A stretch of DNA of 19,528 bases from Urinicoccus sp. (GCA_029983435.1 JASBZN010000006.1:1-19528); one strand, 5' to 3'. Counted from the stretch's first letter, positions 8,079 through 15,648 are shown. A program made the numbers and translations. The notes: a model not told the origin generated them from the sequence alone.

Positions 8079-9068
8079 ATGTATTGGTTTTATAAAAACG
8101 GCCCCAAAAACAACCTTTGTGATGTCAAGGGTCTTCGTGTTGGCCATGTTAGTTTAAATAATGATTCTCAGGGAATCCACACTGGCGTGACGGCAATTTT
8201 ACCACCAGGGTCCAACCCCTATCAGGAAAAGTGTATTGCCGCTGCCCATTGTATCAATGGTTTTGGAAAACCCCTGGGCTTAGAGCAAGTTCGAGAATTG
8301 GGACAAATAGAATCTCCCATTCTCTTAACCAACACCCTGTCCATTGGTGATGCAACCCGGGGCCTTATGGACTATATGCTAGATATAGACCCAAATATCG
8401 GCCGCCCCACGACCCTTAATCCCCTAGTTTTGGAGTGTAACGACGGATCCATCAACGACATCCGCCGCCTGGCCCTTCAACCCAAAGATGCTCTAGAAGC
8501 CTTAACTCATGCTCAAGAGGATTTTTCTCAAGGTTCTGTAGGAGCTGGAATGGGGATGGTTTGTTATGGCCTTAAAGGGGGCATTGGTTCTGCCTCTCGT
8601 TTGGTGGATATCCACGAGACTACTTATACGATAGGGGCTTTGGTCTTATCCAACTTTGGTGCCACCAAGGACCTCACTATTTTGGGAGAAAAACTAGGTC
8701 CCAAACTTGCCACAGAAGAACGGAAAGACCGGGGATCCATTGTGACCATTTTAGCCACCGACCTTCCTATCGACTCCCGGCAAGTTCTGCGCCTCTGTAA
8801 ACGAGTCCAATCTGGTATTGCCCGAACTGGAGCCTTTACAAGCCACGGCAGCGGAGAGTTTGCCTTGGGCTTTACAACTTGTAAAACCCCCTCCTTGCTA
8901 GATCAAGACCTGGACCCTGCCTTTCAAGCCACTGTGGAAGCAGTAGAAGAAGCCATTCTCTCTAGCCTCTACCACAATGAAAGTAAAACCGCCTACACTG
9001 GCGAAATTTTCCAATCTTTAGAAGATCGGGCCCGGGACAAAAAGGTCTCTCTTCCCTCTTACCGTTGA
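8079..9068 (+). CDS. P1 family peptidase (DmpA-like, MEROPS S58)
   Basis: A 329-residue member of the DmpA family of N-terminal-nucleophile aminopeptidases and D-esterases. The N-terminus has the family opening NNLCDVKGLRVGH followed by TGVTAILP. The central block reads GSVGAGMGMVCYGLKGGIG. The expected self-cleavage site lies in DRGSIVTILATDLP, where Gly219-Ser220 would be cut to expose Ser220 as nucleophile, giving alpha and beta chains. By family knowledge it removes N-terminal residues from small peptides or amides; the natural substrate is not evident. There is no signal peptide, so it is probably cytoplasmic. AGGAGG precedes the ATG. It is transcribed divergently from trpS, and its 3' end overlaps the convergent amidohydrolase by 10 bases with no terminator between them. 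Confidence 0.9.
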   Translation: MYWFYKNGPKNNLCDVKGLRVGHVSLNNDSQGIHTGVTAILPPGSNPYQEKCIAAAHCINGFGKPLGLEQVRELGQIESPILLTNTLSIGDATRGLMDYMLDIDPNIGRPTTLNPLVLECNDGSINDIRRLALQPKDALEALTHAQEDFSQGSVGAGMGMVCYGLKGGIGSASRLVDIHETTYTIGALVLSNFGATKDLTILGEKLGPKLATEERKDRGSIVTILATDLPIDSRQVLRLCKRVQSGIARTGAFTSHGSGEFALGFTTCKTPSLLDQDLDPAFQATVEAVEEAILSSLYHNESKTAYTGEIFQSLEDRARDKKVSLPSYR

Positions 9069-10339
9069 AGAAGCTGGTCCATGCACTCTTGGACTTCTTT
9101 TAAAACTTGCTTATAGTCCACCTTGGTCAATTCCCTATCCTTTAAGACAAATTCTCCATCAATAAGAACGGATTCGATATCTTCTTCTTGGGCTGAATAG
9201 CAAAGGGCGGAAATTAAGTTGTTCCGTGGTGTAAAAGAAGAGCTGTTTAGGTTAAAAATAACTAAATCAGCAAGTTTGCCTTCTTCTATGGATCCAATGC
9301 TTTCATCCAGTCCCAAGGCCTTGGCCCCATGAATGGTTGCCATCTTTAAAATTTCCATGGCTGGCACAGCCTTGGGATCCATAGTAACGGCCTTATTCAC
9401 AACCGAAGCCAAATGCATTTCTTCCAAGATGTTTTGATTGTTGTTGGAAGAATCGCCGTCAGTTCCAATTCCTAAAACAATTCCCTTATCTAGCATCTTT
9501 TGCACAGGAGTAAATCCAGAAGCCAGTTTCAGGTTGCTGGTGGGATTGTAGATGGGGTAAAAATTTCGATTTTTTACGAGGTCCATTTCATCTTCTGTAA
9601 TATGAACGCAATGGGCTGCAATGACATGAAGGTCCAACATCCCAATGGACTCGATGTATTGGATTGGTGTCATGTGGTGGTCTTTTTTACAGTCTTCTAC
9701 TTCCTTGATGGTTTCAGACATGTGAATGTTGATGACCCCATCCATTTCCTTGGCCAAGGAAATAATTTCCTTGAGGTAATCTTCCCCACAAGTGTAAATA
9801 GCATGGGGAGAAGGAACCACTCTTAAGCGGCCATTTCCCTTTTTGTGGTAATTTTGGTAAAGAGCTCGGGTTTGTTCTAACTTTAAGTCTTTATCATCGT
9901 CTTCAATCAGACCCCGGGTTAAAATACCCCGCATTCCAATTTCCAAAGCCGCATCCCCAACTCGGTCCATTTCATAGTATTGGTCGCAAAAACAAGTCGC
10001 CCCAGACCGAATCATCTCTGCCATAGAAAGCATGGACCCCCAGTAGATATCTTCTGGTGTCAACTTGGCTTCAATGGGCCAAATGGCATCTTCCAGCCAA
10101 GTTTTGAGTTCCATATCGTCGGCAAAATTCCGTAAAAGGCTCATGCCCAAGTGGGTGTGGCCATTAATAAAGCCTGGCGTTACCAACTTGTCCCTTCCAT
10201 CAATAAGGGTATCTGCCTGGCAGGTTAGGTTCTTTCCTATCTTGCTGATCTTGTTTCCTTCAATATAAAGATCGACGTCTTCCTTGATTTCTTCTTCTAT
10301 TACATCTAAGATTCTGGTATTTTTTATTAAAATTGACAT
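9059..10339 (-). CDS. mtaD: Amidohydrolase, 5-methylthioadenosine/S-adenosylhomocysteine deaminase-like
   Basis: A 426-residue metal-dependent hydrolase of the amidohydrolase superfamily. The metal ligands are visible: HTH at 61-63, His206 in INIHMSET with Glu209 as likely acid/base, His243 in AAHCVH, and Asp294 in GIGTDGDSSNNN. His179 in VPSPHAIYTCG is also typical. A small beta domain is split between the N-terminus and the C-terminal KLADLVIFN region. This pattern best fits the MtaD/SAH-deaminase/Trz branch, which deaminates thio-adenosine or adenosyl compounds in nucleoside salvage. Guanine deaminase or another aminohydrolase remains possible, so the substrate is inferred. AGGGGG precedes the ATG. 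It is a single gene facing away from rpsD and converging on the P1 peptidase. Confidence 0.82.
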   Translation of the reverse strand: MSILIKNTRILDVIEEEIKEDVDLYIEGNKISKIGKNLTCQADTLIDGRDKLVTPGFINGHTHLGMSLLRNFADDMELKTWLEDAIWPIEAKLTPEDIYWGSMLSMAEMIRSGATCFCDQYYEMDRVGDAALEIGMRGILTRGLIEDDDKDLKLEQTRALYQNYHKKGNGRLRVVPSPHAIYTCGEDYLKEIISLAKEMDGVINIHMSETIKEVEDCKKDHHMTPIQYIESIGMLDLHVIAAHCVHITEDEMDLVKNRNFYPIYNPTSNLKLASGFTPVQKMLDKGIVLGIGTDGDSSNNNQNILEEMHLASVVNKAVTMDPKAVPAMEILKMATIHGAKALGLDESIGSIEEGKLADLVIFNLNSSSFTPRNNLISALCYSAQEEDIESVLIDGEFVLKDRELTKVDYKQVLKEVQECMDQLLQR

Positions 10340-10360
10340 GCATCTTCCCCCTTTTCTATT

Positions 10361-10366
10361 AGTATA
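10361..10366 (-). promoter_or_regulatory. Possible -10 element of the amidohydrolase gene
   Basis: TATACT (10366-10361) lies 21 bases before the ATG. No good -35 was found at 16-18 bases, so this is a weak call. Confidence 0.35.
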
Positions 10367-10424
10367 TCAAAAGATTCCTGCCTTGAACACGGAGAAATTC
10401 ATTCTATTTTCCCAAAAGAATTCC

Positions 10425-10453
10425 TTTACTCTCCCCAGTAAATAGTGTATAAT
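10425..10453 (+). promoter_or_regulatory. Promoter of rpsD
   Basis: -35 TTTACT (10425-10430, 4 of 6) and a perfect -10 TATAAT (10448-10453) have 17-base spacing. Predicted transcription starts near 10460. The longest open frame begins at a GTG (10445) that overlaps the start of this -10, so it cannot be the translation start. Confidence 0.8.
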
Positions 10454-10464
10454 GTCCTATGGCT

Positions 10465-10492
10465 TATAAATTATCGCGGCAGAAAATTTATA
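10465..10492 (+). promoter_or_regulatory. Leader hairpin next to the rpsD ribosome site
   Basis: TATAAATT (10465-10472) and AATTTATA (10485-10492) can form an 8-bp hairpin with a 12-base loop. It ends at the first base of the AGGAG ribosome site (10492-10496). Ribosomal protein S4 represses its own mRNA in several bacteria, so this could be an autoregulatory element. The stem is all A/T and nothing more supports the idea. Confidence 0.35.
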
Positions 10493-10507
10493 GGAGATGA
10501 AAGAAAA

Positions 10508-11104
10508 ATGGCAAAGATGATGGGACCCCGCTTTAAAGAGTCCAGAAGATTGGGGTTAAATGTATGCGGGCATCCAAAGGCTATGAAACGTGCCGTAAAG
10601 GGAACCGCTCGTTCAGACAAAAAATTAACTGAATACGGAAAACAATTATTAGAAAAACAACGCCTTCGTGCTTATTATGGCGTAATGGAAAAACAATTCG
10701 TAAACTACTTCCTAGAAGCGAAGAAAGCAAAAGAACAAACAGGTCCAGCCCTTGTTAAGATTCTTGAATCCCGCCTAGATAATATGACTTATCGGATGGG
10801 TTTTGCTTCTTCTATTCGTCAAGCACGTCAAATGGTTACCCACGGGCACATGCTAGTAAATGGTAAAAAAGTAGATATTCCTTCTTACCGTTTACAAGTT
10901 GGTGACGAAGTTGCTCTTGCACCAAGAGGTAAAAAAGTAGATCTTTTCAAAGAAAACTACGAAACAAACTTTGTAACTTCTTATCCTTATATTACCAAGG
11001 ACAAAGACTTCAAAGCAAAACTTTCTGCACCAATTAACCGTGAAGATATTCCAGTAGAAATCGAAGACCAATTAATCGTTGAATTCTACTCCAAGAATAT
11101 GTAA
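10508..11104 (+). CDS. rpsD: 30S ribosomal protein S4
   Basis: A 198-residue primary 16S rRNA-binding protein that starts assembly of the 30S body. The N-terminus is canonical (GPRFKESRRLGLNV), and the S4 RNA-binding domain spans roughly residues 88-150, including LDNMTYRMGFASSIRQARQMV and a GHMLVNGKKVDIPSY turn. The C-terminus ends in LIVEFYSKNM, as usual for the family. I chose ATG at 10508: the upstream GTG start lies in the promoter, and AGGAG is 11 bases upstream, a slightly long spacing. The gene stands alone with its own promoter and terminator. Confidence 0.97.
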   Translation: MAKMMGPRFKESRRLGLNVCGHPKAMKRAVKGTARSDKKLTEYGKQLLEKQRLRAYYGVMEKQFVNYFLEAKKAKEQTGPALVKILESRLDNMTYRMGFASSIRQARQMVTHGHMLVNGKKVDIPSYRLQVGDEVALAPRGKKVDLFKENYETNFVTSYPYITKDKDFKAKLSAPINREDIPVEIEDQLIVEFYSKNM

Positions 11105-11105
11105 G

Positions 11106-11131
11106 AAAAAGAGCCTGTGGGCTCTTTTTTT
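11106..11131 (+). terminator. Intrinsic terminator of rpsD
   Basis: AAAAAGAGCC/GGCTCTTTTT with a TGTG loop and a T7 tail, starting one base after the rpsD stop codon. Confidence 0.9.
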
Positions 11132-11137
11132 ATGGAC

Positions 11138-11174
11138 AAAAATAGTGTAAGGATCCTTTCCTTACACTATTTTT
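11138..11174 (-). terminator. Terminator of the histidine kinase operon, overlapping its last codons
   Basis: A perfect 15-bp inverted repeat (11138-11152 with 11160-11174) with a 7-base loop. Its upstream arm contains the last kinase codons and the TAA stop. A T-tract follows on the minus strand, and the symmetric ends could also stop rpsD read-through. Confidence 0.85.
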
Positions 11175-12499
11175 TCTTTTCCATGGTCTACTTGAATTTT
11201 AAAGACAAAACCAATCTCACTTTTTTGAACTTGATAGTTGATTTGATAATTATCCAAAAGATTTCTTACAATATAAAGGCCCAGACCATGGCTATTTTCC
11301 TTATTTAAATCAAAGGCCATTTCAAACACCCTATCCAGGTCAAAATCTTCCTCTATTTCACAAGAATTTTCTATATAAAACCAACCTTCTTCTACTCCGA
11401 TCCGAATAAGGCCCTCTTCTTGAGTGTATTTTACTGCATTGCTAAGTAAATTAGACAAGACAATCTTAAGAGCCGTCCTTCCCATATCGAGGCTTTCTTG
11501 CCCTAAAGAGCAACAAAGGGTAATCTTTTTTTGATTTGCCAGGACTTCATATTTTTTCAGCACCTCTTCTAGGACTTCTTGAATCACAAGAACTTCTTCA
11601 TCATTCTTCAGGCGGTCCAGGGAAGACAGGGTTAAAATTTGAGAAATACTCTGACTTAAGTCATCTACAATATCTAGACAATGCTGGATGTAAAGATCCC
11701 TGTCCTTGTACTTTCCAATCTTGTATTTCATATTCTCTAAGATGATTTTTAAACTGGCAAGAGGGGTTTTTAAATCATGGGAAGCCCCTCTAAAAAAGTC
11801 ATATTTTACTTGCTCCAGCTTTAAAATCTCCTGGTTTTTTTCTTCTGCATCGGCAAGGGCCTTTAAGAGCGTCTCATAGAGATCGTTAATTTGGCTCTTT
11901 AACTGACCAATTTCATCGCTGGATTCCACTCTTAATCTTGCCTCTTTATCCACTTCCATCATCTGGTCTGTAACCTGTTTAATTTCTTGAATATTATTTT
12001 TAATCATCTTGGCATAGATAAGGGAAACCACAATGGAAAACAAAAAAGACAGCAAAAGAGAATAGGGTAAAAACTTAAAACTTAAGTCTCGCGCATCTTT
12101 TTGCATATTGGCTGTAGAAATAAAACGAAGGGCTATTTTTTGTCCAGAGTCCAAGAGGATCTCTCGTTCTTCAATGATTAAAGAGTTGTCCTCACTATCT
12201 AAATCCACATCCAGGTTTTTTCCAATTTCTATCTCATTGGTCTCATTTTCTTCTTGAATCGACGCTTGTATCCCGCTGGTCTTGGAAAAAAAGTCCAGGC
12301 ATTGGTTCACATAGGCTCTTTCCTTGCCATTTAAGTTGCTGGAAATTTCATCCGCCTTCTGGGAAATTTCTCCCTTTCTCGTTTCCAAATAGGTCTTGGG
12401 AAAAATAAAAAAGACTGATAAGTGGATTAAGAGGATAATGGCTCCTAAAACAGAAAAAATTTGCAAAAACATTTTGGGAAATATCTTTAAATTTTTCAT
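11162..12499 (-). CDS. Sensor histidine kinase
   Basis: A 445-residue membrane kinase. Transmembrane segments lie at about 11-33 and 143-163, flanking an extracytoplasmic sensor domain of about 108 residues with a single cysteine (Cys68) and no recognisable fold. A HAMP-like linker follows (about 164-220), then a HisKA domain with the phosphoacceptor His241 in GASHDLKTPL. The ATPase domain has an N-box NLLSNAVKY (350-358) and GLGL (405-408). It should autophosphorylate and pass phosphate to the adjacent regulator, whose stop codon overlaps its ATG by 4 bases (ATGA), indicating translational coupling. The signal is unknown. The neighbouring redox genes make envelope redox or oxidative stress a reasonable guess, but cell-wall or peptide sensing is equally possible. 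Confidence 0.93.
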   Translation of the reverse strand: MKNLKIFPKMFLQIFSVLGAIILLIHLSVFFIFPKTYLETRKGEISQKADEISSNLNGKERAYVNQCLDFFSKTSGIQASIQEENETNEIEIGKNLDVDLDSEDNSLIIEEREILLDSGQKIALRFISTANMQKDARDLSFKFLPYSLLLSFLFSIVVSLIYAKMIKNNIQEIKQVTDQMMEVDKEARLRVESSDEIGQLKSQINDLYETLLKALADAEEKNQEILKLEQVKYDFFRGASHDLKTPLASLKIILENMKYKIGKYKDRDLYIQHCLDIVDDLSQSISQILTLSSLDRLKNDEEVLVIQEVLEEVLKKYEVLANQKKITLCCSLGQESLDMGRTALKIVLSNLLSNAVKYTQEEGLIRIGVEEGWFYIENSCEIEEDFDLDRVFEMAFDLNKENSHGLGLYIVRNLLDNYQINYQVQKSEIGFVFKIQVDHGKEKIV

Positions 12500-13149
12500 T
12501 TTCTCTCCAATTTATAGCCCACATTTCGGATGGTAACAATACAATCCAGGGCCAATTTTTTTCTCAACTCTTTAATATAGACATCAATCACCCGGTCATA
12601 GGGGATTTCTTCTGTTTCCTTCCAAACATTATCTAAAATCTGGGACCTAGTTAAGGCCTGACCTTCATTCTCTACCAGATAGTGAAGAATCTCCAGCTCT
12701 TTTGCATTGACGTCCACTTCCTGACCCTTTACCTTGGCAGTGTAGCTGGTAAAGTTCACTTCCGTTTCTTGATAGACAAACTCCTCCCTGGGAGGATAGT
12801 GTTTTTTTATTAGGGAATCGACTTGCACTTTTAGCACAGGTAGAGAAAAGGGCTTTTCAATATAGCCATCTACTAAATTTGTAAACGCTTCAATTTTATA
12901 GTCTTCATCACTAAAGGCCGTCAAAATTAAAATTGGCAAATTGCTTGTTTTTCTTATTTCTTTTAAAACTTCTAAGCCATTGATAAAGGGAATTTGAATA
13001 TCCAATATCACCAGGTGAATGTCCTTATTAAATTTATCCAAAGCCTCTCTTCCATCCTTGGCTTCCAAGACACGATAGCCAAATTCTGACAAATATTCAC
13101 TTATTCCCTCTCTTATCATTTGATCATCTTCCACAATCAGTAGCTCCAT
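12496..13149 (-). CDS. OmpR/PhoB-family response regulator
   Basis: A 217-residue two-domain regulator. The receiver domain has the acidic pair Asp8/Asp9, phosphoacceptor Asp50 in VILDIQIP, Thr77 in LILTA and Lys99 in EKPF. The C-terminal half is a winged helix, with ELEILHYLVEN, TRSQILDNVW, a recognition-helix region RVIDVYIKELRKKL and a wing ending in RNVGYKLERK. The ATG has a strong AGGAGG 6 bases upstream. It is the first gene of a two-gene operon with the histidine kinase. Proteins of this family usually bind direct repeats spaced 11 bp, and one such pair lies before the redoxin gene at 15558-15577, which is a candidate target. Confidence 0.95.
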   Translation of the reverse strand: MELLIVEDDQMIREGISEYLSEFGYRVLEAKDGREALDKFNKDIHLVILDIQIPFINGLEVLKEIRKTSNLPILILTAFSDEDYKIEAFTNLVDGYIEKPFSLPVLKVQVDSLIKKHYPPREEFVYQETEVNFTSYTAKVKGQEVDVNAKELEILHYLVENEGQALTRSQILDNVWKETEEIPYDRVIDVYIKELRKKLALDCIVTIRNVGYKLERK

Positions 13150-13175
13150 GGCCGCCTCCTTCCAACTTACTAAGT

Positions 13176-13181
13176 ATTATA
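13176..13181 (-). promoter_or_regulatory. Possible -10 element of the regulator/kinase operon
   Basis: TATAAT (13181-13176) lies 26 bases before the regulator ATG. No convincing -35 was found, so the promoter may need an activator. The terminator upstream argues for a separate promoter here. Confidence 0.45.
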
Positions 13182-13229
13182 TCTCAAATCCCCTCTTAAA
13201 TTATAAGTTTTTCTCAATCTCTTTTTCCT

Positions 13230-13264
13230 AAAAAAATATCGATGCCCCTGCACCGATATTTTTT
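13230..13264 (-). terminator. Terminator of the redox operon
   Basis: AAAAAATATCGGTGC pairs with GCATCGATATTTTTT through one G-T pair around an AGGG loop, ending in T7 on the minus strand. It starts 7 bases after the Fe-S protein stop and separates that operon from the two-component genes. Confidence 0.85.
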
Positions 13265-13271
13265 ATCGTTT

Positions 13272-14153
13272 TTAATTTTTTATCCCACTGCTAATTGCTT
13301 CGACAGGACAGGCATTTTTACACCTTCCGCACCGAATACATTCCATATGATTGCAATTTTTTACAGGATCTACATTCATTTGACAAACTGCTTTACACTT
13401 TCCGCAGTGAATACACTTATTCGTATCTAGTCGGTAGCGAAATAGGGAAATAGAGTTAAAAAAGGAGTAAATCGCTCCAAGGGGGCAAATATATTTACAA
13501 AAGGGTCGATAGATAAGGATGGAAAGTAAAATAGTTATGCCTAAAATAGCCGCTTTCCAATAGTATAAAAAACCAATGGCGCTTCGCATGCTCTTATTTA
13601 ATAAGACCAGGGGAATTCCACCTTCCAACATGCCCACAGGGCAAATGAGTTTACAAAAGTAGGGAGATCCTTGACCCAAAATATCCACTAAAAAGAGGGG
13701 CAATAAAATGACAAACACTAATAAAATGAGGTATTTCAGTTTTCTTAAGTGCTTGTCCCACTTAAAAGTTTGTATTTTTTTATAAAAGGGGATCTTATAT
13801 AGCAAATCTTGAACTAAACCAAAGGGGCACAGCCAACCACAAACAAAACGTCCCAAGCAAGCTCCAATGAAGAATAAAAAGCCCACAACATAGTAGCTGA
13901 ATTTATAGTTTGCGTTTCCTATGACTGCTTGAAGAGATCCAATGGGGCAGGCCCCCTTTGCCCCTGGGCAAGAGTAACAATTCATCCCAGGGACGCAAAG
14001 TTCTTTTAGCTTTCCATGATAAATCTTTCCCTGCTTAAATCCTTCAAAATAAGAATTGGTAAGGAGAAACCAAAAGCCTTGAAAAGAGTGGCGCAAGGAA
14101 TCCATTTTTTTATATCCATTTTTTTCTTTATTCCAATGAGGTATTTTTTTCAT
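13272..14153 (-). CDS. Polytopic membrane 4Fe-4S protein (NapH/CcoG/YccM-like)
   Basis: 293 residues with several membrane segments (about 86-108, 141-159, 200-215) and many cysteines. The N-terminal cluster is CVPGMNCYSCPGAKGACP. Three CxxxCP motifs lie at membrane borders (CGWLCPFG, CKLICPVG, CKYICPLG). The C-terminus is a 2[4Fe-4S] ferredoxin domain: Cys247, 250, 253, 257 and Cys272, 275, 278, 282. Relatives of NapH and CcoG move electrons at or across the membrane. The frame opens at a TTG at 14168, but ATG at 14153 is preferred because the microprotein stop lies one base before it (TAAGATG), which suggests coupled translation. It is the last gene of the redoxin-microprotein-Fe-S operon. 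The likely job is to relay electrons from a cytoplasmic ferredoxin toward extracytoplasmic thiols; the donor and exact topology are inferred. Confidence 0.88.
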   Translation of the reverse strand: MKKIPHWNKEKNGYKKMDSLRHSFQGFWFLLTNSYFEGFKQGKIYHGKLKELCVPGMNCYSCPGAKGACPIGSLQAVIGNANYKFSYYVVGFLFFIGACLGRFVCGWLCPFGLVQDLLYKIPFYKKIQTFKWDKHLRKLKYLILLVFVILLPLFLVDILGQGSPYFCKLICPVGMLEGGIPLVLLNKSMRSAIGFLYYWKAAILGITILLSILIYRPFCKYICPLGAIYSFFNSISLFRYRLDTNKCIHCGKCKAVCQMNVDPVKNCNHMECIRCGRCKNACPVEAISSGIKN

Positions 14154-14154
14154 C

Positions 14155-14307
14155 TTATCCAATTCCAATACATTCCATGCAAATTTGCACCGCTTTATCT
14201 AAAACAATTTTTGCCTCTCCCCTTTGGTAGCCATAAAAAATCAAGGCTAGGCTGAGACCAATTAGAGCTACCGATAGGAGGCGACTTTTAACTATTTTCT
14301 TATCCAT
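14155..14307 (-). CDS. CXXC-motif membrane microprotein (CD1871A-like)
   Basis: A 50-residue protein easily missed by gene callers. It starts MDKKIVKSR, has one hydrophobic helix at about residues 10-26 (LLSVALIGLSLALIFYG), then a charged segment (YQRGEAKIVLDKAVQI) and the C-terminal CMEC motif before IGIG. AGAGGAAG lies 6 bases upstream of the ATG. It begins 14 bases after the redoxin stop and ends one base before the Fe-S protein ATG, so it is the middle gene of a tight operon. From memory, short proteins of this shape next to membrane Fe-S proteins form the CD1871A CXXC family; this was not checked. The CXXC pair beyond a single helix suggests a membrane-tethered thiol/disulfide or metal carrier between its two neighbours. 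Confidence 0.85.
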   Translation of the reverse strand: MDKKIVKSRLLSVALIGLSLALIFYGYQRGEAKIVLDKAVQICMECIGIG

Positions 14308-14321
14308 GGACAGCTTCCTCT

Positions 14322-15476
14322 TTACTTATTATTTTTTATTTTTCCCAATTCTTTTTCTACAATTTTTTCCCAGTCTTTTAAATTGTGGGAACCAGAATAA
14401 GTTTCTCCTACAATGTTTCCTTTTTTATCTACAAAAAAGGTTTCTGGTAGGGCTTGGATTCCGTTTAAGCGGCCATTGAAATTACTTTTATCTGGCATTA
14501 AGAAGGGGTAGTTGGCCTTAGTTTTTTCTTGAATTAACTTGGATTTTTCAATGGCTTCTTTATTTTCCCCCTTATCATCCATAGTGTCTGTTACTACACC
14601 CACAACTTGAACCCCTTTGTCCTTCATTTCTTTTTGCAGTTCCACTAAATCAGGAATTTCCTTCACACAAGCAGTACACCAAGTTGCAAATACATTCACC
14701 ATGGTTAAGTCAGATTTTTCAAAATCCTTGCTGGAAAATTCTTTCCCATTAATATCCTTTGTTGTTAAGTTGCTTAAATTCTTGCTACTTTCCCCAGTAA
14801 AAGCTTCAGTATTTTCCAAATCTGTTTTTTCCGCTAGGACAAAGCCATTTTCTGGCCGATCTTTTTTCTCAATGATTTCAACTTCCGTCTTATTAAATTC
14901 TTCTGCGAAAGCATCCTTATTGTCTTTTGCCGTACTTAAGTAATAGGTGTATTTACCGTCTGTTGATTCTCCTATTTTTTTGTGGTTTTTACATTTTGTA
15001 ATGTTGGAAATTTCTTCTTCTGACAAACTTTTTTCAAACATTCCAAGAGTTCCCACTCTTTCTAAGCTCTTTTCCCACTTTTCATAGTCATCCCCCATTT
15101 TATTAATGACCGCATTTTTTTGCTCTTCCGTCATCTTATGAAAGGTCAACATGGCATACTTAAGTTCCTTATCTATGGGGCTTTGTTCGTCCAGCATGGC
15201 AATTTTTTTATCCATCATGTCTTGGCGAATCTTATCAGAAAGTTTGAATTTAAGTCCTAAGTATTCATAAGTATATTCTTCCTTTGCTTCTAAGGTATAG
15301 TCTGCTGGTTTAAAGGTGCTATTTTCCTTTCCATCCATAACCATTCCAGCTTCTGCCGCATTAACAGACTCGGTATTTTGTCCCTTATTCTTTTCATTGG
15401 TCTTTTGACATCCCACAGCACCCAAACTTAAACATAAGGTTAGGGCAAGAGATAGTCCTTTTAATCCTTTTTTCAT
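14322..15476 (-). CDS. TlpA/ResA-like redoxin lipoprotein with an N-terminal domain of unknown function
   Basis: 384 residues. A lipoprotein signal peptide ends at Cys23 (AVGC), placing it on the outer face of the membrane. Residues 60-215 form a Lys/Glu-rich domain I do not recognise, about as large as the C-terminal module. The thioredoxin-fold domain (about 235-380) carries WCTAC, with catalytic Cys267 and Cys270, and a cis-proline in LPETFF (Pro344), as in TlpA and ResA. These proteins reduce disulfides or methionine sulfoxide-reductase partners, or take part in cytochrome maturation. The neighbours argue that its electrons come from the downstream CXXC microprotein and Fe-S membrane protein rather than from CcdA. 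AGGAGG precedes the ATG. It is the first gene of the operon. Confidence 0.9.
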   Translation of the reverse strand: MKKGLKGLSLALTLCLSLGAVGCQKTNEKNKGQNTESVNAAEAGMVMDGKENSTFKPADYTLEAKEEYTYEYLGLKFKLSDKIRQDMMDKKIAMLDEQSPIDKELKYAMLTFHKMTEEQKNAVINKMGDDYEKWEKSLERVGTLGMFEKSLSEEEISNITKCKNHKKIGESTDGKYTYYLSTAKDNKDAFAEEFNKTEVEIIEKKDRPENGFVLAEKTDLENTEAFTGESSKNLSNLTTKDINGKEFSSKDFEKSDLTMVNVFATWCTACVKEIPDLVELQKEMKDKGVQVVGVVTDTMDDKGENKEAIEKSKLIQEKTKANYPFLMPDKSNFNGRLNGIQALPETFFVDKKGNIVGETYSGSHNLKDWEKIVEKELGKIKNNK

Positions 15477-15544
15477 TTTATTCCTCCTTCAATGCACTTC
15501 ATTTTTTATTTTTCCCTTCCTTAGGGGAACTTCTTTACAAACCT

Positions 15545-15577
15545 ATCTTACAAGAGTTTTATGAAACGTTTATGAAA
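15545..15577 (-). promoter_or_regulatory. Candidate operator and promoter of the redoxin operon
   Basis: On the transcribed orientation TTTCATAAA occurs twice (15577-15569 and 15566-15558), nine identical bases at an 11-bp period. A -10-like TAAGAT (15550-15545) follows 7 bases later, and no -35 is visible. A tandem repeat at one helical turn replacing the -35 is the usual layout for OmpR/PhoB-family activation. The regulator encoded at 12496-13149 is the nearest candidate. The repeat is seen; its role is inferred. Confidence 0.55.
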
Positions 15578-15648
15578 TGAAAAAATTTTTTTATTTCTTT
15601 TTTAACCTTCTACATATTGGACCAAACCAGGATCTTGTCTTTTCCCAT

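Noticed and set aside
9500..9826. A 108-codon plus-strand frame inside the amidohydrolase gene
   Set aside because: The opposite strand carries all conserved amidohydrolase metal-ligand motifs here; this frame shows no family features.
14617..14943. A plus-strand frame inside the redoxin gene, Ser/Phe-rich
   Set aside because: It is antisense to the thioredoxin domain and N-terminal domain, with the same complement bias as other shadows.
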